This document shows, one piece after another, positions 30,313 to 37,934 of a stretch of 38,141 bases of DNA. The translations under genes were made by a program, and so were the position numbers. Origin of the DNA: a virus; IMG/VR virus record IMGVR_UViG_3300008517_000033, positions 1 through 38,141 of that record; one strand, written 5' to 3'. Within the stretch, counting starts at the first letter, position 1. Every line of letters begins with the position of its first letter. The notes beneath the pieces were generated by a model, which was not told where the DNA came from, made no database searches, and was given only the letters and a program-made list of their open reading frames with translations.

Positions 30313-32394
30313 TTAACCGGTCTTATATGAAATTGCACATCTACACATTATTGTTTCTATAGCTGGTCCTGCGGGATCCCCTGGATAATTCATTGGATAG
30401 CCTCCAATATAAAAGAAGCCATCCATTCCTACTGTTTGCCCGTCAATTTCTGTATGGCTATCCCTTACCCTGTCATCTCTTGCACTAACCCATGTCTTTA
30501 ACATTTTAGGAATATTGGCCTGCTTTGCTCCTTCCCATGAACCATAATTTGAAGAACCAACAACTTCTGTTCTTGCCATTCTGTATGAACGGTAAATTTT
30601 ATCCTGGTCATAATATTTTCTTAAGTCCTTTGAAATTTGATCTATTGTTCTATTGGCATCAACGCCAACAGTAATTATCCTGTTGCAGAAACTTTTACTT
30701 CCCTCTGATATTAGAGTAGCTCGTGTGGCACTCCATTCCTTACTCCAGGATATTATAAGGTTATGATATGGGTCAAAATCTTTTAGTCCTTTTATAGACT
30801 TCTTTGCAAATAATCTATATGATTTCAAAAGGTCACTGTATGTCTTTTCTCCAAAATCTACTATAATTTCTTGGTAGACTGCATTTAGCATCTCTGACCA
30901 TTCATCAATTCTTCCATTTATAACTTTCTCTAACTTCTTGATATTGCCATCTACATCTTTATATGCCTTTGAATATATCTTTGCCTCTTCTTCAAGTAAT
31001 TTTACAGTACTACCCTGTATCACCTTTTCCCAACCAAATCTCATCTGTTCAAATGATTTCCAGTATTGTACCTTTTGTTCTTCTGTTTGCAGGTTGAAGC
31101 TTTTTAAATCTTTTTTAGAAGCTGTCAACTTTTTTGGTTCTGTTGGCTTTTTATCTTCTTTACCAATTGTACCTACAGGAAATAACCTTGCACTTACATA
31201 CCCTATTTCTCCCCAGGAATAGTCCTTAAATCCAAGTTCCAGTTTCTGGTTAATCTCATTTAGAGGTATACCCATTGCAAATAATTTTTCTCCTGTTTCA
31301 ACTTTCTCCTTAAATTTCTCTCTTATTGCTTCTACGTTTGACAGATCATATACAAGTTTTATATCGGGGCCAAACTCTGGTGCTAATGTAAGATTCAAAC
31401 ATTCTTTAATGTCCTGCAAATATGGGATTATCGTATCCAGCCAGAATACTCTTCTTGATTCTGAAAGATTGGCCAATGTAGCATGCTCATAAAAACACAC
31501 CAGTGGAGGTGGTACACCAAATATTGAACAGACATCTTCTCTCGTCATTTTCTTACCAGCTATAAAATCCATGTCTATTGGAGATAGCGACATCTGCTGC
31601 CAGGTTGCTCCTCCGCTTAATACCCAGGGATTCCTTGCGTGCTCTGCTCCCATGTGTTGCTCTCTAATCTGTTTTCTTGCTTCGGTCCACTGGCTATCTG
31701 TCATTGATTCTTTAAAGGAAAAAACTCCATCTGAAATCGCCCTGTTCTGCAGAGCAACCTTATTCCATTTTGTCATCTCCACTTCTGTATCTACAACTCT
31801 ACCAGCAGCCTGCAGTGGAGACATACCCCAAAACATATTACCCGGATCTATAAACATGAAATGAATAATATCTTTAGGTTCAATATATTTTATGATCCCA
31901 GCATCAGTATATTTGTAACTGGATATAAATTCCTGCTTGCTCCTTACTGGTTTTATATTATCTGGATAGTAAGGCCAGAGTTCAGCTACAATTCCTCTCG
32001 CTCGTACCTTTCCCCACAAGGCATTGCCTCCAAGATAAAGATGTGATGTAGCTCTCTCTATCATATCCTGCCCAGACATAAATGGGTTAGGTTTTGCCAT
32101 CAGTTCTTCAATAGGATGTCCCGGAACTGGCTCCCAATCTTCACCTTTTTTTATCTTAGCTATCCAGGGTACAGATGCTGCTGCTTTCATTAACCGGTAA
32201 ACACAACTGTAAACATAAGAGCAAACTTTTAGTCCATTCTGTATAGCGTTATCAGTTGTCCATTCACTCCATACTGGCTGGCCACTGTACTGTGAGGGCA
32301 TAAGTTCCGCTAAAGTATAGGACTTCGTTCTTCCAGTAAATAAAAATTTAAGCCTATCTCTAAGACTTATTTTAATTAATCTATTATTAACCAA
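30313..32394 (-). CDS. Portal protein fused to MuF head-morphogenesis domain, 693 aa
   Basis: Residues 20-400 match HK97-family portals ('VYSCVYRLMKAAASVPW', 'HPIEELMAKPNPFMSGQDMI', 'YGQ'-type clip region). Residues about 460-693 match the MuF domain ('RMARTEVVGSSNYGSWEGAK', 'VSARDDRVRDSHTEIDGQTV', ending 'CRCAISY'). Separate genes in most phages, here one chain. TTG start with AGGAG seven bases upstream. Confidence 0.85.
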   Translation of the reverse strand: MVNNRLIKISLRDRLKFLFTGRTKSYTLAELMPSQYSGQPVWSEWTTDNAIQNGLKVCSYVYSCVYRLMKAAASVPWIAKIKKGEDWEPVPGHPIEELMAKPNPFMSGQDMIERATSHLYLGGNALWGKVRARGIVAELWPYYPDNIKPVRSKQEFISSYKYTDAGIIKYIEPKDIIHFMFIDPGNMFWGMSPLQAAGRVVDTEVEMTKWNKVALQNRAISDGVFSFKESMTDSQWTEARKQIREQHMGAEHARNPWVLSGGATWQQMSLSPIDMDFIAGKKMTREDVCSIFGVPPPLVCFYEHATLANLSESRRVFWLDTIIPYLQDIKECLNLTLAPEFGPDIKLVYDLSNVEAIREKFKEKVETGEKLFAMGIPLNEINQKLELGFKDYSWGEIGYVSARLFPVGTIGKEDKKPTEPKKLTASKKDLKSFNLQTEEQKVQYWKSFEQMRFGWEKVIQGSTVKLLEEEAKIYSKAYKDVDGNIKKLEKVINGRIDEWSEMLNAVYQEIIVDFGEKTYSDLLKSYRLFAKKSIKGLKDFDPYHNLIISWSKEWSATRATLISEGSKSFCNRIITVGVDANRTIDQISKDLRKYYDQDKIYRSYRMARTEVVGSSNYGSWEGAKQANIPKMLKTWVSARDDRVRDSHTEIDGQTVGMDGFFYIGGYPMNYPGDPAGPAIETIMCRCAISYKTG

Positions 32395-32437
32395 ATTTTA
32401 ACTCCTGAATCTATATTAAAATTAATTGTTTTTAGAA

Positions 32438-32470
32438 ATAAAAAACCCTCCAAACTCAAAATTTAAAGGG
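32438..32470 (-). terminator. Intrinsic terminator before the portal gene
   Basis: CCCTTTAAA / TTTGGAGGG nine-pair stem with 7-base loop, then TTTTTT. It separates the micro-genes from the portal gene, whose TTG follows about 40 bases later. Confidence 0.8.
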
Positions 32471-32485
32471 CATTTATTAATAGTA

Positions 32486-32566
32486 TTATATTAACTTGCT
32501 AATTTTCATTTCTCTATGGTCATTGTAGAGCCTCTTATTTTTGTTAAATCTAAAAAAATCGTTCAT
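32486..32566 (-). CDS. Micro-protein, 26 aa
   Basis: MNDFFRFNKNKRLYNDHREM then KISKLI. Coupled to the upstream gene by a stop seven bases away and an ACAGGAT site. Very short, so translation is uncertain. Confidence 0.3.
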   Translation of the reverse strand: MNDFFRFNKNKRLYNDHREMKISKLI

Positions 32567-32572
32567 ATCCTG

Positions 32573-32800
32573 TCAAGATAGAGGACGAAAGACTATTCCT
32601 ATTCTATCAAGGCATGCCCTTACTACTTTAGGATACTGCCAAATTCTCCAGCTTATACTTTTTCTTATAACACCTAAAAAAAATCTTAATGGAATATACT
32701 TTACTGAAAAATTCCAAAAATATTTACCATCTTTTGAAGATACTCCTTCGTATTTTATCCAATCTGGTAATTTTGCCATCTTAAACCACCGCCACTCCAT
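32573..32800 (-). CDS. Hypothetical protein, 68-75 aa
   Basis: Beginning MAKLPDWIKYEGVSSKDGKY (start 32779) or with seven more residues (start 32800), it has a Trp-rich N-terminal half and a basic helix. The 32779 start follows the upstream stop immediately. Not recognised. Confidence 0.5.
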   Translation of the reverse strand: MEWRWFKMAKLPDWIKYEGVSSKDGKYFWNFSVKYIPLRFFLGVIRKSISWRIWQYPKVVRACLDRIGIVFRPLS

Positions 32801-33035
32801 TTATATCCTCTAAGGTTAATGCCTCATCTTTTACACCATTAAATAAATTCATTCCCTTAGCAACAACATCATCCATATCCCCTTCAAACAATTCATAGGT
32901 AATTTTAGCACCCTTATAGCTTTCAAAATAAAGTCTCCAAGCTCCCTTTTCAGTACTTGTCTCATATATAATTTTAAACTTTCCGTAATATTTATCTGTT
33001 AAAACAACTCCGTCTTCCCAGGTTAAGTCTGTCAT
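32781..33035 (-). CDS. Hypothetical protein, 84 aa
   Basis: MTDLTWEDGVVLTDKYYGKF onward: alternating beta strands (Tyr/Lys rich) then an acidic helix. ATG overlaps the stop of the preceding membrane protein gene. Probably a head accessory protein by location. Confidence 0.55.
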   Translation of the reverse strand: MTDLTWEDGVVLTDKYYGKFKIIYETSTEKGAWRLYFESYKGAKITYELFEGDMDDVVAKGMNLFNGVKDEALTLEDINGVAVV

Positions 33036-33196
33036 TACAAACTCAACTCTCCAATCCCATAGCTATGAGGATGTTTCTTCATATATTCTTCTTGCTTTTT
33101 TTTGTGGTTTCTTTTTACAATCCTTATATAATTCAAATACAAAGAAATCGGTAAAATCACTATCAAAGAAATCACCATTATAAAAATTATTATCAT
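33035..33196 (-). CDS. Single-span membrane micro-protein, 53 aa
   Basis: Residues 1-25 (MIIIFIMVISLIVILPISLY) form a transmembrane helix followed by a basic, cytoplasmic tail (RIVKRNHKKKQEEY). AAGGGGA ribosome site, and TAATG overlap with the next gene. An unusual membrane protein between terminase and portal genes. Confidence 0.55.
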   Translation of the reverse strand: MIIIFIMVISLIVILPISLYLNYIRIVKRNHKKKQEEYMKKHPHSYGIGELSL

Positions 33197-33211
33197 TTCA
33201 TCATTCCCCTT

Positions 33212-34516
33212 CTAAGCTCTTGCTATTCTAAACTTTGTATCTTCAAGCATTAGGAATGTAAAACACCATACCAAAGCGTCAACTCTATCTGGAGATTCAC
33301 CAGAACCCTCTGGTAGAAAACTGCATTGCTGATCCTCTAAGTCATCAAACTTCCCGACATGATGTATCTTTTTTTGCTCATACAAAGCACTTATTGGTTC
33401 TGCTCTTGTCCTTTTTCCTCTTGAAGCCCATACTTTTTGATATGGTATGTCAGGGTCTACTGTCCTTATTAAAGCTTCAACCAGATCTCCGCCATTATTA
33501 ACTTCTCCAATTATCCTATCTGCTTCCCAGTTATGATATCCATTAATGGCTCTTTTTGCCCATAGGTTTGGCCTTATTCTACAGGTTAAATCTTGTAGGA
33601 CATAACCATGCCCATCTACTCCTATGCCTCCTACGATAATTCCTGTCTGATCTGATTCATCTCCACTGGTTACCGCTGGATCTATTGCTACCACAATTCT
33701 TATAAGTTCTGGAGCTTTTTTAACCCTCAGATCATCAATCATTTTTCTTGTCCATAAAGCCCCGGGGGTATCTTTTAAAAGCTCTGCATAGATTTCCTGC
33801 CTACCTAATCTTGTTCCTTCATATTTGGAGACAATAGTTTTATAAAATGCTGCTGCTAAATTGACTATATTATCATAGGTATTTCCACCAGTTATTACAC
33901 AATCTTTGTCTCCAATTAATTCCTTTACTATTCTAACCGGCTTAGGAGTAGTGGTAATTATTGCTTGTGGTTTAGAACCTAACCGTAATCCCAGCTTGGC
34001 CATATCCCATGCTTCTGGATACTTCCAATGTCCTATCTCATCACACCATAATATCTCATGCTGTGGACCTCTAAGTCTATCAGGTTCTTCTGCTGAGTAA
34101 GTAGTTGCCATTATTCCATTAGGCCAGGTAAGTCTTCTTTTTGATGGTTCATATAAAGGTCTATTCCAAGGTGGTGATACAGCAAGTATTCCAGATTCAC
34201 CCTCAACCATAATATCTCTACAATCCGCAGCTGTGGGTGCAACCAGTCCAATTCTATTAAAACCTTGTCCTTCCTTTTTTTTAATCCATTCTGCCCCAGT
34301 TCTTGTTTTACCAAAACCCCTGCCTGCTTTTACTAGCCAGAATGTCCAATCTCCTTCAGGTTCAAGTTGTTCAGGTCTTGCCCATTTCTCCCAATCATAT
34401 AATACACTTACTATTTCATTATCAGATAAATTATTAATAAAATCATTTCTTGCCTCCATCGGCATCTTTGCCAATGTTGCTATCATTTTGCTTATTGGTT
34501 TTCTTTCCAACTTCAT
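33212..34516 (-). CDS. Terminase large subunit, 434 aa
   Basis: ATPase: Walker A GRGFGKT (65-71), Walker B ILWCDE (155-160) and coupling TTTP (188-191). RNase-H-like nuclease: VVAIDPA with Asp279, then IIGEVNNGGD (336-344) and a late DRVDALVW. It cuts and pumps phage DNA into the prohead. Its start overlaps the small-terminase end by 74 bases; AGAGGTTAG ribosome site. Confidence 0.9.
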   Translation of the reverse strand: MKLERKPISKMIATLAKMPMEARNDFINNLSDNEIVSVLYDWEKWARPEQLEPEGDWTFWLVKAGRGFGKTRTGAEWIKKKEGQGFNRIGLVAPTAADCRDIMVEGESGILAVSPPWNRPLYEPSKRRLTWPNGIMATTYSAEEPDRLRGPQHEILWCDEIGHWKYPEAWDMAKLGLRLGSKPQAIITTTPKPVRIVKELIGDKDCVITGGNTYDNIVNLAAAFYKTIVSKYEGTRLGRQEIYAELLKDTPGALWTRKMIDDLRVKKAPELIRIVVAIDPAVTSGDESDQTGIIVGGIGVDGHGYVLQDLTCRIRPNLWAKRAINGYHNWEADRIIGEVNNGGDLVEALIRTVDPDIPYQKVWASRGKRTRAEPISALYEQKKIHHVGKFDDLEDQQCSFLPEGSGESPDRVDALVWCFTFLMLEDTKFRIARA

Positions 34517-34865
34517 CTAACCTCTTTGCGATATCATCTAATTTCCTCTTAAAACTATCCCTTGCAGTTGACATTATAATTTCAGTATCTCCTACTCCCT
34601 CAATTTCAGTATGAGTCTTATCAGGAATTAACTTTTTAATAAGTGCTATCAATACTGTAGGATTTACATAAGCTTTATTAACAAACTTTTCATATAGTGG
34701 TGTTTTCTTTTCTTCTTCTACTTTTCTTATTGCTTCAATCAAATCAGATATTGTAAAATTTTTAATTCCAGGTGGTCTACCAGGATTACCTTTCTTAAAT
34801 TGACCGCCAGGTTTCTCTTGATATTCCCGTTTTTCTTCCGTTATATCGGAAACTTTATTACCCAT
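34443..34865 (-). CDS. Terminase small subunit (putative, DUF5681-like), 140 aa
   Basis: 'GGQFKKGNPGRPPGIKNFT' is the DUF5681 N-terminal signature, followed by helices over about 40-80 that could be the DNA-recognition part. Position directly before the large terminase supports a small terminase role. Confidence 0.7.
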   Translation of the reverse strand: MGNKVSDITEEKREYQEKPGGQFKKGNPGRPPGIKNFTISDLIEAIRKVEEEKKTPLYEKFVNKAYVNPTVLIALIKKLIPDKTHTEIEGVGDTEIIMSTARDSFKRKLDDIAKRLDEVGKKTNKQNDSNIGKDADGGKK

Positions 34866-35085
34866 TTTGTATCACCGCTTTTAATGCTCTATTCTGTTCA
34901 ATCACAGTAGATTTTTTATTCTTAATCTGCTCGACTTTTATTCTGGCTTCTCCCAATTCTCTTAATGCTAGAAACAATTCATTATTTGCCTCTGCTAGAA
35001 TGTTGACATTTAGGGCTAATATTCTTTGCGCAGCCTCAACCTGCAACGTTTGTATTTCTTCTGGAGTTAATTTTTGTATTTCCAT
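34858..35085 (-). CDS. Coiled-coil protein upstream of terminase, 75 aa
   Basis: MEIQKLTPEEIQTLQVEAAQ and onward: helical, with heptad-like leucines (residues 25-70). Overlaps the small-terminase start by eight bases. No SD before its ATG. Possibly a packaging accessory factor. Confidence 0.5.
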   Translation of the reverse strand: MEIQKLTPEEIQTLQVEAAQRILALNVNILAEANNELFLALRELGEARIKVEQIKNKKSTVIEQNRALKAVIQNG

Positions 35086-35360
35086 AATTTAAAATGAATT
35101 GCCTGTGGGAGAGAGAACGCTTATATCTAGAATGAACTCTCTCAAGCCTGGTAGTGCTAGCTTTGAATACAAGTGGGAACCAGACAACCTCCCCCCACCC
35201 CTTCGGATGGCCCAAGAATGCTTTATCCTCACACTAAGGATTATTCAGCCACCACAGACAAACTTAATAATTTTCCATAATTAAGAAAGCCAGCGTTCTA
35301 TTCCCATTCTATTAGGGAATTACTAACTGGCTCCAGGCAGGGAGACTATCCCTGCTGTGG
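35086..35360 (-). other. GC-rich structured non-coding region (candidate cos/pac or ncRNA)
   Basis: No gene found in 275 bases. Inverted repeats: GCAGGGA / TCCCTGC (35337-35355), AGCCAG / CTGGCT (35288-35332) enclosing ATTCCC / GGGAAT (300-320), ATCCT / AGGAT (35225-35241), GTGGG / CCCAC, and GAGAGA / TCTCTC (35111-35143). A C-rich run (CCTCCCCCCACCCC) stands out in an AT-rich genome. Location directly upstream of the terminase genes is where cos sites usually are; a structured RNA is equally possible. Confidence 0.5.
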
Positions 35361-35606
35361 TTATATTAACTTATTGGATAAATATATATGGTTAGGCGTT
35401 CCAAAATATTCAATTCCATATTCCAATTCTATTTTCTTTATAAACTTCTTAGCCCGGGTAGCGTTCTTAAACTTCTTCCAAAACTTATAATATTTATCCA
35501 ATACCTTTTTCTTATATAGCTTATTACCTATTCTGGCAATGAGGCAAATTGTTTCTTCTTTGAGTAATCCTTCTAGGTCTATATTTAAGTCTAAGATTTT
35601 TAGCAT
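35361..35606 (-). CDS. Hypothetical protein, 81 aa
   Basis: MLKILDLNIDLEGLLKEETI followed by a basic, helical region (KKKVLDKYYKFWKKF). The start overlaps the preceding stop by one base (TAATG). Not recognised. Confidence 0.5.
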   Translation of the reverse strand: MLKILDLNIDLEGLLKEETICLIARIGNKLYKKKVLDKYYKFWKKFKNATRAKKFIKKIELEYGIEYFGTPNHIYLSNKLI

Positions 35607-35920
35607 TATACTGATTTAGGTTTAAAATGTGTTTCTGGTTCTTCCAATTCTCTAGTCCACCCACCAAAATTCTCATAACCAAGTTTCTTCATTTTCTCTA
35701 CATACTTTGGCAGGACAGATATAATCCCAGGTGAAGTATTATGTCCACAACAACTCGCTGTAGTTTGGATTCCCTTATTCCATAAATCTTTAATTTCTCC
35801 CACTATGCAGTTATCTATTCCAACTACTCTTATTTTATGTTTTGACTTAAACCAATCTGGATAAACCAAGGTTGTCTGGTTTGAGTATGAGCCCATTTTT
35901 ACATTTTTGCAGTTACACAT
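35606..35920 (-). CDS. Conserved Cys-containing phage protein, 104 aa
   Basis: MCNCKNVKMGSYSNQTTLVY and then 'VGIDNCIVGEI..LW..GI.T..SCCGHN' at about 33-61 match a recurrent phage family. Cysteines C2, C4, C38, C58 and C59 plus H61 may bind a metal. Function unknown. No ribosome site is obvious; the T-rich end of the preceding terminator lies 13 bases upstream. Confidence 0.6.
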   Translation of the reverse strand: MCNCKNVKMGSYSNQTTLVYPDWFKSKHKIRVVGIDNCIVGEIKDLWNKGIQTTASCCGHNTSPGIISVLPKYVEKMKKLGYENFGGWTRELEEPETHFKPKSV

Positions 35921-35932
35921 AGTTTTAGGGCA

Positions 35933-35963
35933 TAAAAAAAAGACCCCAATCTCTTGAAGTCTT
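35933..35963 (-). terminator. Terminator in a short leader (possible attenuator)
   Basis: AAGACTTC / GGGGTCTT eight-pair stem (G-U included) with 8-base loop, then TTTTTTTT. It lies about 45 bases downstream of a promoter and just ahead of the next gene, so it probably limits transcription into the packaging genes. Confidence 0.75.
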
Positions 35964-36006
35964 ATATAAATTTTATATCTCTTGACGGCTCTCGCCTATC
36001 TTACAT

Positions 36007-36037
36007 ATTTTAACATACTTTAGGTATGTTTTGTCAA
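36007..36037 (-). promoter_or_regulatory. Promoter with overlapping operator
   Basis: TTGACA (36037-36032), 19-base spacer, TAAAAT (36012-36007). Inside the spacer lies a perfect inverted repeat AACATAC-TTTAG-GTATGTT (36012-36030), as for a repressor site. Likely drives the terminase-side genes. Confidence 0.6.
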
Positions 36038-36040
36038 GCC

Positions 36041-36346
36041 TTATTTTTTTATACCACCCGGAACATCTTTATAATATCCAGTATATTCACGGCATATACC
36101 TTTTATTTTTCTTAAATGCCATTCACAATCTTTCTTTGCCTCTATAAGTTCAGCTGATATCAATTCTTTTTGTTGAGGCTTTATTTTTTTTACAAGAATC
36201 AGATAGCCTGATTTACCTGGATTTTCTATTATATCGATTAAATCTGAATATCTTGCAACTGTTTCTATTAACTTTTTATCATATATTTCAACCTCTTTAT
36301 TTTTGTATATTAAAATTAATTTATTATATTTTCTCCTCCTACTCAT
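36041..36346 (-). CDS. Hypothetical protein, 101 aa
   Basis: MSRRRKYNKLILIYKNKEVE, then a beta/alpha pattern and a C-terminal basic tail (GYYKDVPGGIKK). Start overlaps the previous stop (ATGA). Not recognised. Confidence 0.5.
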   Translation of the reverse strand: MSRRRKYNKLILIYKNKEVEIYDKKLIETVARYSDLIDIIENPGKSGYLILVKKIKPQQKELISAELIEAKKDCEWHLRKIKGICREYTGYYKDVPGGIKK

Positions 36347-36558
36347 GCCTTATTCCTTAAAACATTTCGCCATATTATTTTCTTCATTCTTGCTAAAAAT
36401 TCTGGATTTATATAACCAGTTTTCTTTACTTCTTTTTCACCCTGTAAAATCTTATCCATGTAATCTCTTTTAGCATGGCTTATTGCAACCAGTCGCCTTC
36501 TTTTTCGCCTTGCTTTCCTCTGCTCATTTTTTAACTTCTTATATTTCCAACTATGCAA
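36343..36558 (-). CDS. Very basic protein, 71 aa
   Basis: TTG start with GAGGGGAATAA site. 'RKARRKRRRLVAIS' (residues 15-30) is an Arg-rich helix; the whole protein is about 35% Lys/Arg, suggesting nucleic-acid binding. Family unknown. Confidence 0.5.
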   Translation of the reverse strand: MHSWKYKKLKNEQRKARRKRRRLVAISHAKRDYMDKILQGEKEVKKTGYINPEFLARMKKIIWRNVLRNKA

Positions 36559-36771
36559 TTATTCCCCTCTCTTATTAAAGCCTGGCTTCTCCCTCATTAA
36601 CTTATCCCAGAACTTAAATTTTTTAGAGGCTCGCTGGGCCCGAACATTTTTCTTAATCTGGTTCTTAGTGTAGTGGGTATTGAAAACGCTATTTAGTACA
36701 ATAAGCGATTTACTATTTAATGACTGTATTAAAAGGAATGAATCTTTAATTTTATGCTTTTCTTTTTGCAT
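36559..36771 (-). CDS. Basic hypothetical protein, 70 aa
   Basis: MQKEKHKIKDSFLLIQSLNS, then a basic tail ending 'REKPGFNKRGE'. GGAG ribosome site follows a terminator closely. Function unknown. Confidence 0.5.
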   Translation of the reverse strand: MQKEKHKIKDSFLLIQSLNSKSLIVLNSVFNTHYTKNQIKKNVRAQRASKKFKFWDKLMREKPGFNKRGE

Positions 36772-36784
36772 AACTTACTCCAAA

Positions 36785-36830
36785 TAAAAAAGAGGAATCT
36801 TAAGAGCTTTTATACTCCTAAAATTCCTCT
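36785..36830 (-). terminator. Intrinsic terminator
   Basis: AGAGGAAT / ATTCCTCT eight-pair stem with a 24-base loop, then TTTTTTATTT running into the ribosome site of the next gene. Confidence 0.8.
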
Positions 36831-36858
36831 GATTGTTTCAGTCAGAATTATCTTTTAT

Positions 36859-37014
36859 TTACTTTTCAAATGCCGGCTTTAGACTATGTTCTATTTTTAC
36901 ATTAACCGGATACCCGTCTTGAACATTTATCGTTAGTGTAAAGTAATTATTCCTGTTTATTTCGTCTTTCTTTTCATCTAATAAGTCTTTTATTTTTTCT
37001 GTTATTGTAATCAT
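36859..37014 (-). CDS. Hypothetical micro-protein, 51 aa
   Basis: MITITEKIKDLLDEKKDEIN followed by alternating beta segments (YFTLTINVQDGYPVNVKIEH). Weak ribosome site but clean reading frame between two genes, ending just before a terminator. Not recognised. Confidence 0.45.
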   Translation of the reverse strand: MITITEKIKDLLDEKKDEINRNNYFTLTINVQDGYPVNVKIEHSLKPAFEK

Positions 37015-37056
37015 ATCTTAATATATTATACTACCATCTTTTATAAATGAGCAAAT

Positions 37057-37341
37057 CTACAAACGAAAAGTCATTTTAAATTTCTCTCCTCTTGCCTCAA
37101 ATTCAATTTGCTCAGACATCTTCTTAAGGCCCTTAGGAGTAACTGGCTCATATTCTAAGGCTATTTTCTGCCACTCAAATATTTCTATAATAGAAATCTT
37201 GCCACTAAGTTTTGCCTTTATTTTCGGCATTTTTTTATTCTTAAAGGAAATAGTTACATCTTCATTTTTAAAATGGATATTGCGATGCGATTTTTCCAAT
37301 TCACCACTGTTTAAACCTATCTTATTTTTCTCTGATTCCAT
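37057..37341 (-). CDS. Hypothetical protein, 94 aa
   Basis: Residues 25-50 form beta strands (DVTISFKNKKMPKIKAKL). AAGGAGGCATA before ATG and a 20-base overlap with the previous gene support the start. Not recognised. Confidence 0.5.
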   Translation of the reverse strand: MESEKNKIGLNSGELEKSHRNIHFKNEDVTISFKNKKMPKIKAKLSGKISIIEIFEWQKIALEYEPVTPKGLKKMSEQIEFEARGEKFKMTFRL

Positions 37342-37645
37342 TATGCCTCCTTATAACAAATTTCAAACTTTTTAAAGCCATTTCTTTAGCTTCATCCTCG
37401 GAATCACAATCATATAAAGTACTATCAAGAATCTCGCCATCCATATAAATATCAACGAAATAACCTTTATTTTCCATTTGTTTTCTCCTTTTATCGTTTT
37501 CATTATCTAATCCCCTAATAAGTTTTTCTAATCCTCCCCTATTAATAAAATCTATTATTCTTATGGCTTCATCTCTTGTTATAGGTGTAGCTATGGCCAA
37601 TTGATTTGCTAAATTTATTATTCTTTCATTATCTATTATTGTCAA
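37322..37645 (-). CDS. Hypothetical protein, 107 aa
   Basis: An N-terminal helical region (NLANQLAIATPITRDEAIRI) and a C-terminal half 'GYFVDIYMDGEILDSTLYDCDSEDEA'. TTG start overlapping the upstream TGA (TTGA). Not recognised. Confidence 0.45.
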   Translation of the reverse strand: MTIIDNERIINLANQLAIATPITRDEAIRIIDFINRGGLEKLIRGLDNENDKRRKQMENKGYFVDIYMDGEILDSTLYDCDSEDEAKEMALKSLKFVIRRHNGIREK

Positions 37646-37830
37646 TCTTTATCAAACTCCATCCAATTTAAGATAAAGCAAATAGGGATAGCTATTAATA
37701 TCAAACTTAGTCCACCCCATAACTGGTTTAAATCATATTTTCCAACATAAAACCATACTGTTGCATTTGCTTGTATCACTAAGAACAAAATAACTCTTTT
37801 AAGGAATATCTTTACGAATTCTATTTTCAT
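37642..37830 (-). CDS. Two-span membrane protein, 62 aa
   Basis: Two transmembrane helices (residues about 8-27 and 38-55) with a short polar loop. AGGAGAT ribosome site. Size would suit a holin or small inner-membrane protein, but its place far from lysis genes makes this uncertain. Confidence 0.5.
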   Translation of the reverse strand: MKIEFVKIFLKRVILFLVIQANATVWFYVGKYDLNQLWGGLSLILIAIPICFILNWMEFDKD

Positions 37831-37903
37831 TTTTTATCTCCTCTAAATTCTTACCCATATCACAAAAATCTTTAAGTTTTAAAACTACAAATGTATCCCA
37901 CGT

Positions 37904-37929
37904 CCTATATAGTATATATACAATATAGG
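37904..37929. promoter_or_regulatory. 26-bp near-perfect palindrome, candidate operator
   Basis: CCTATAT arms flank a GTATATATAC core; 24 of 26 positions are symmetric. It lies between the partial HNH gene and the following genes, in the position of a promoter-operator. The core recurs at 2738-2749. Confidence 0.45.
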
Positions 37930-37934
37930 ATTGC

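Noticed and set aside
35181-35205. G-quadruplex in the G-rich strand
   Set aside because: There is one long G block with only two-base separations and too few separate G-triplets at suitable spacing; the GC-rich character is better explained by the inverted repeats or a packaging site.
6124-35275. Shared CAAACTTAATAAT at 6120 and 35269 as a repeat unit
   Set aside because: Only 13 bases are shared and in one case it overlaps a stop codon; chance in AT-rich sequence is likely.
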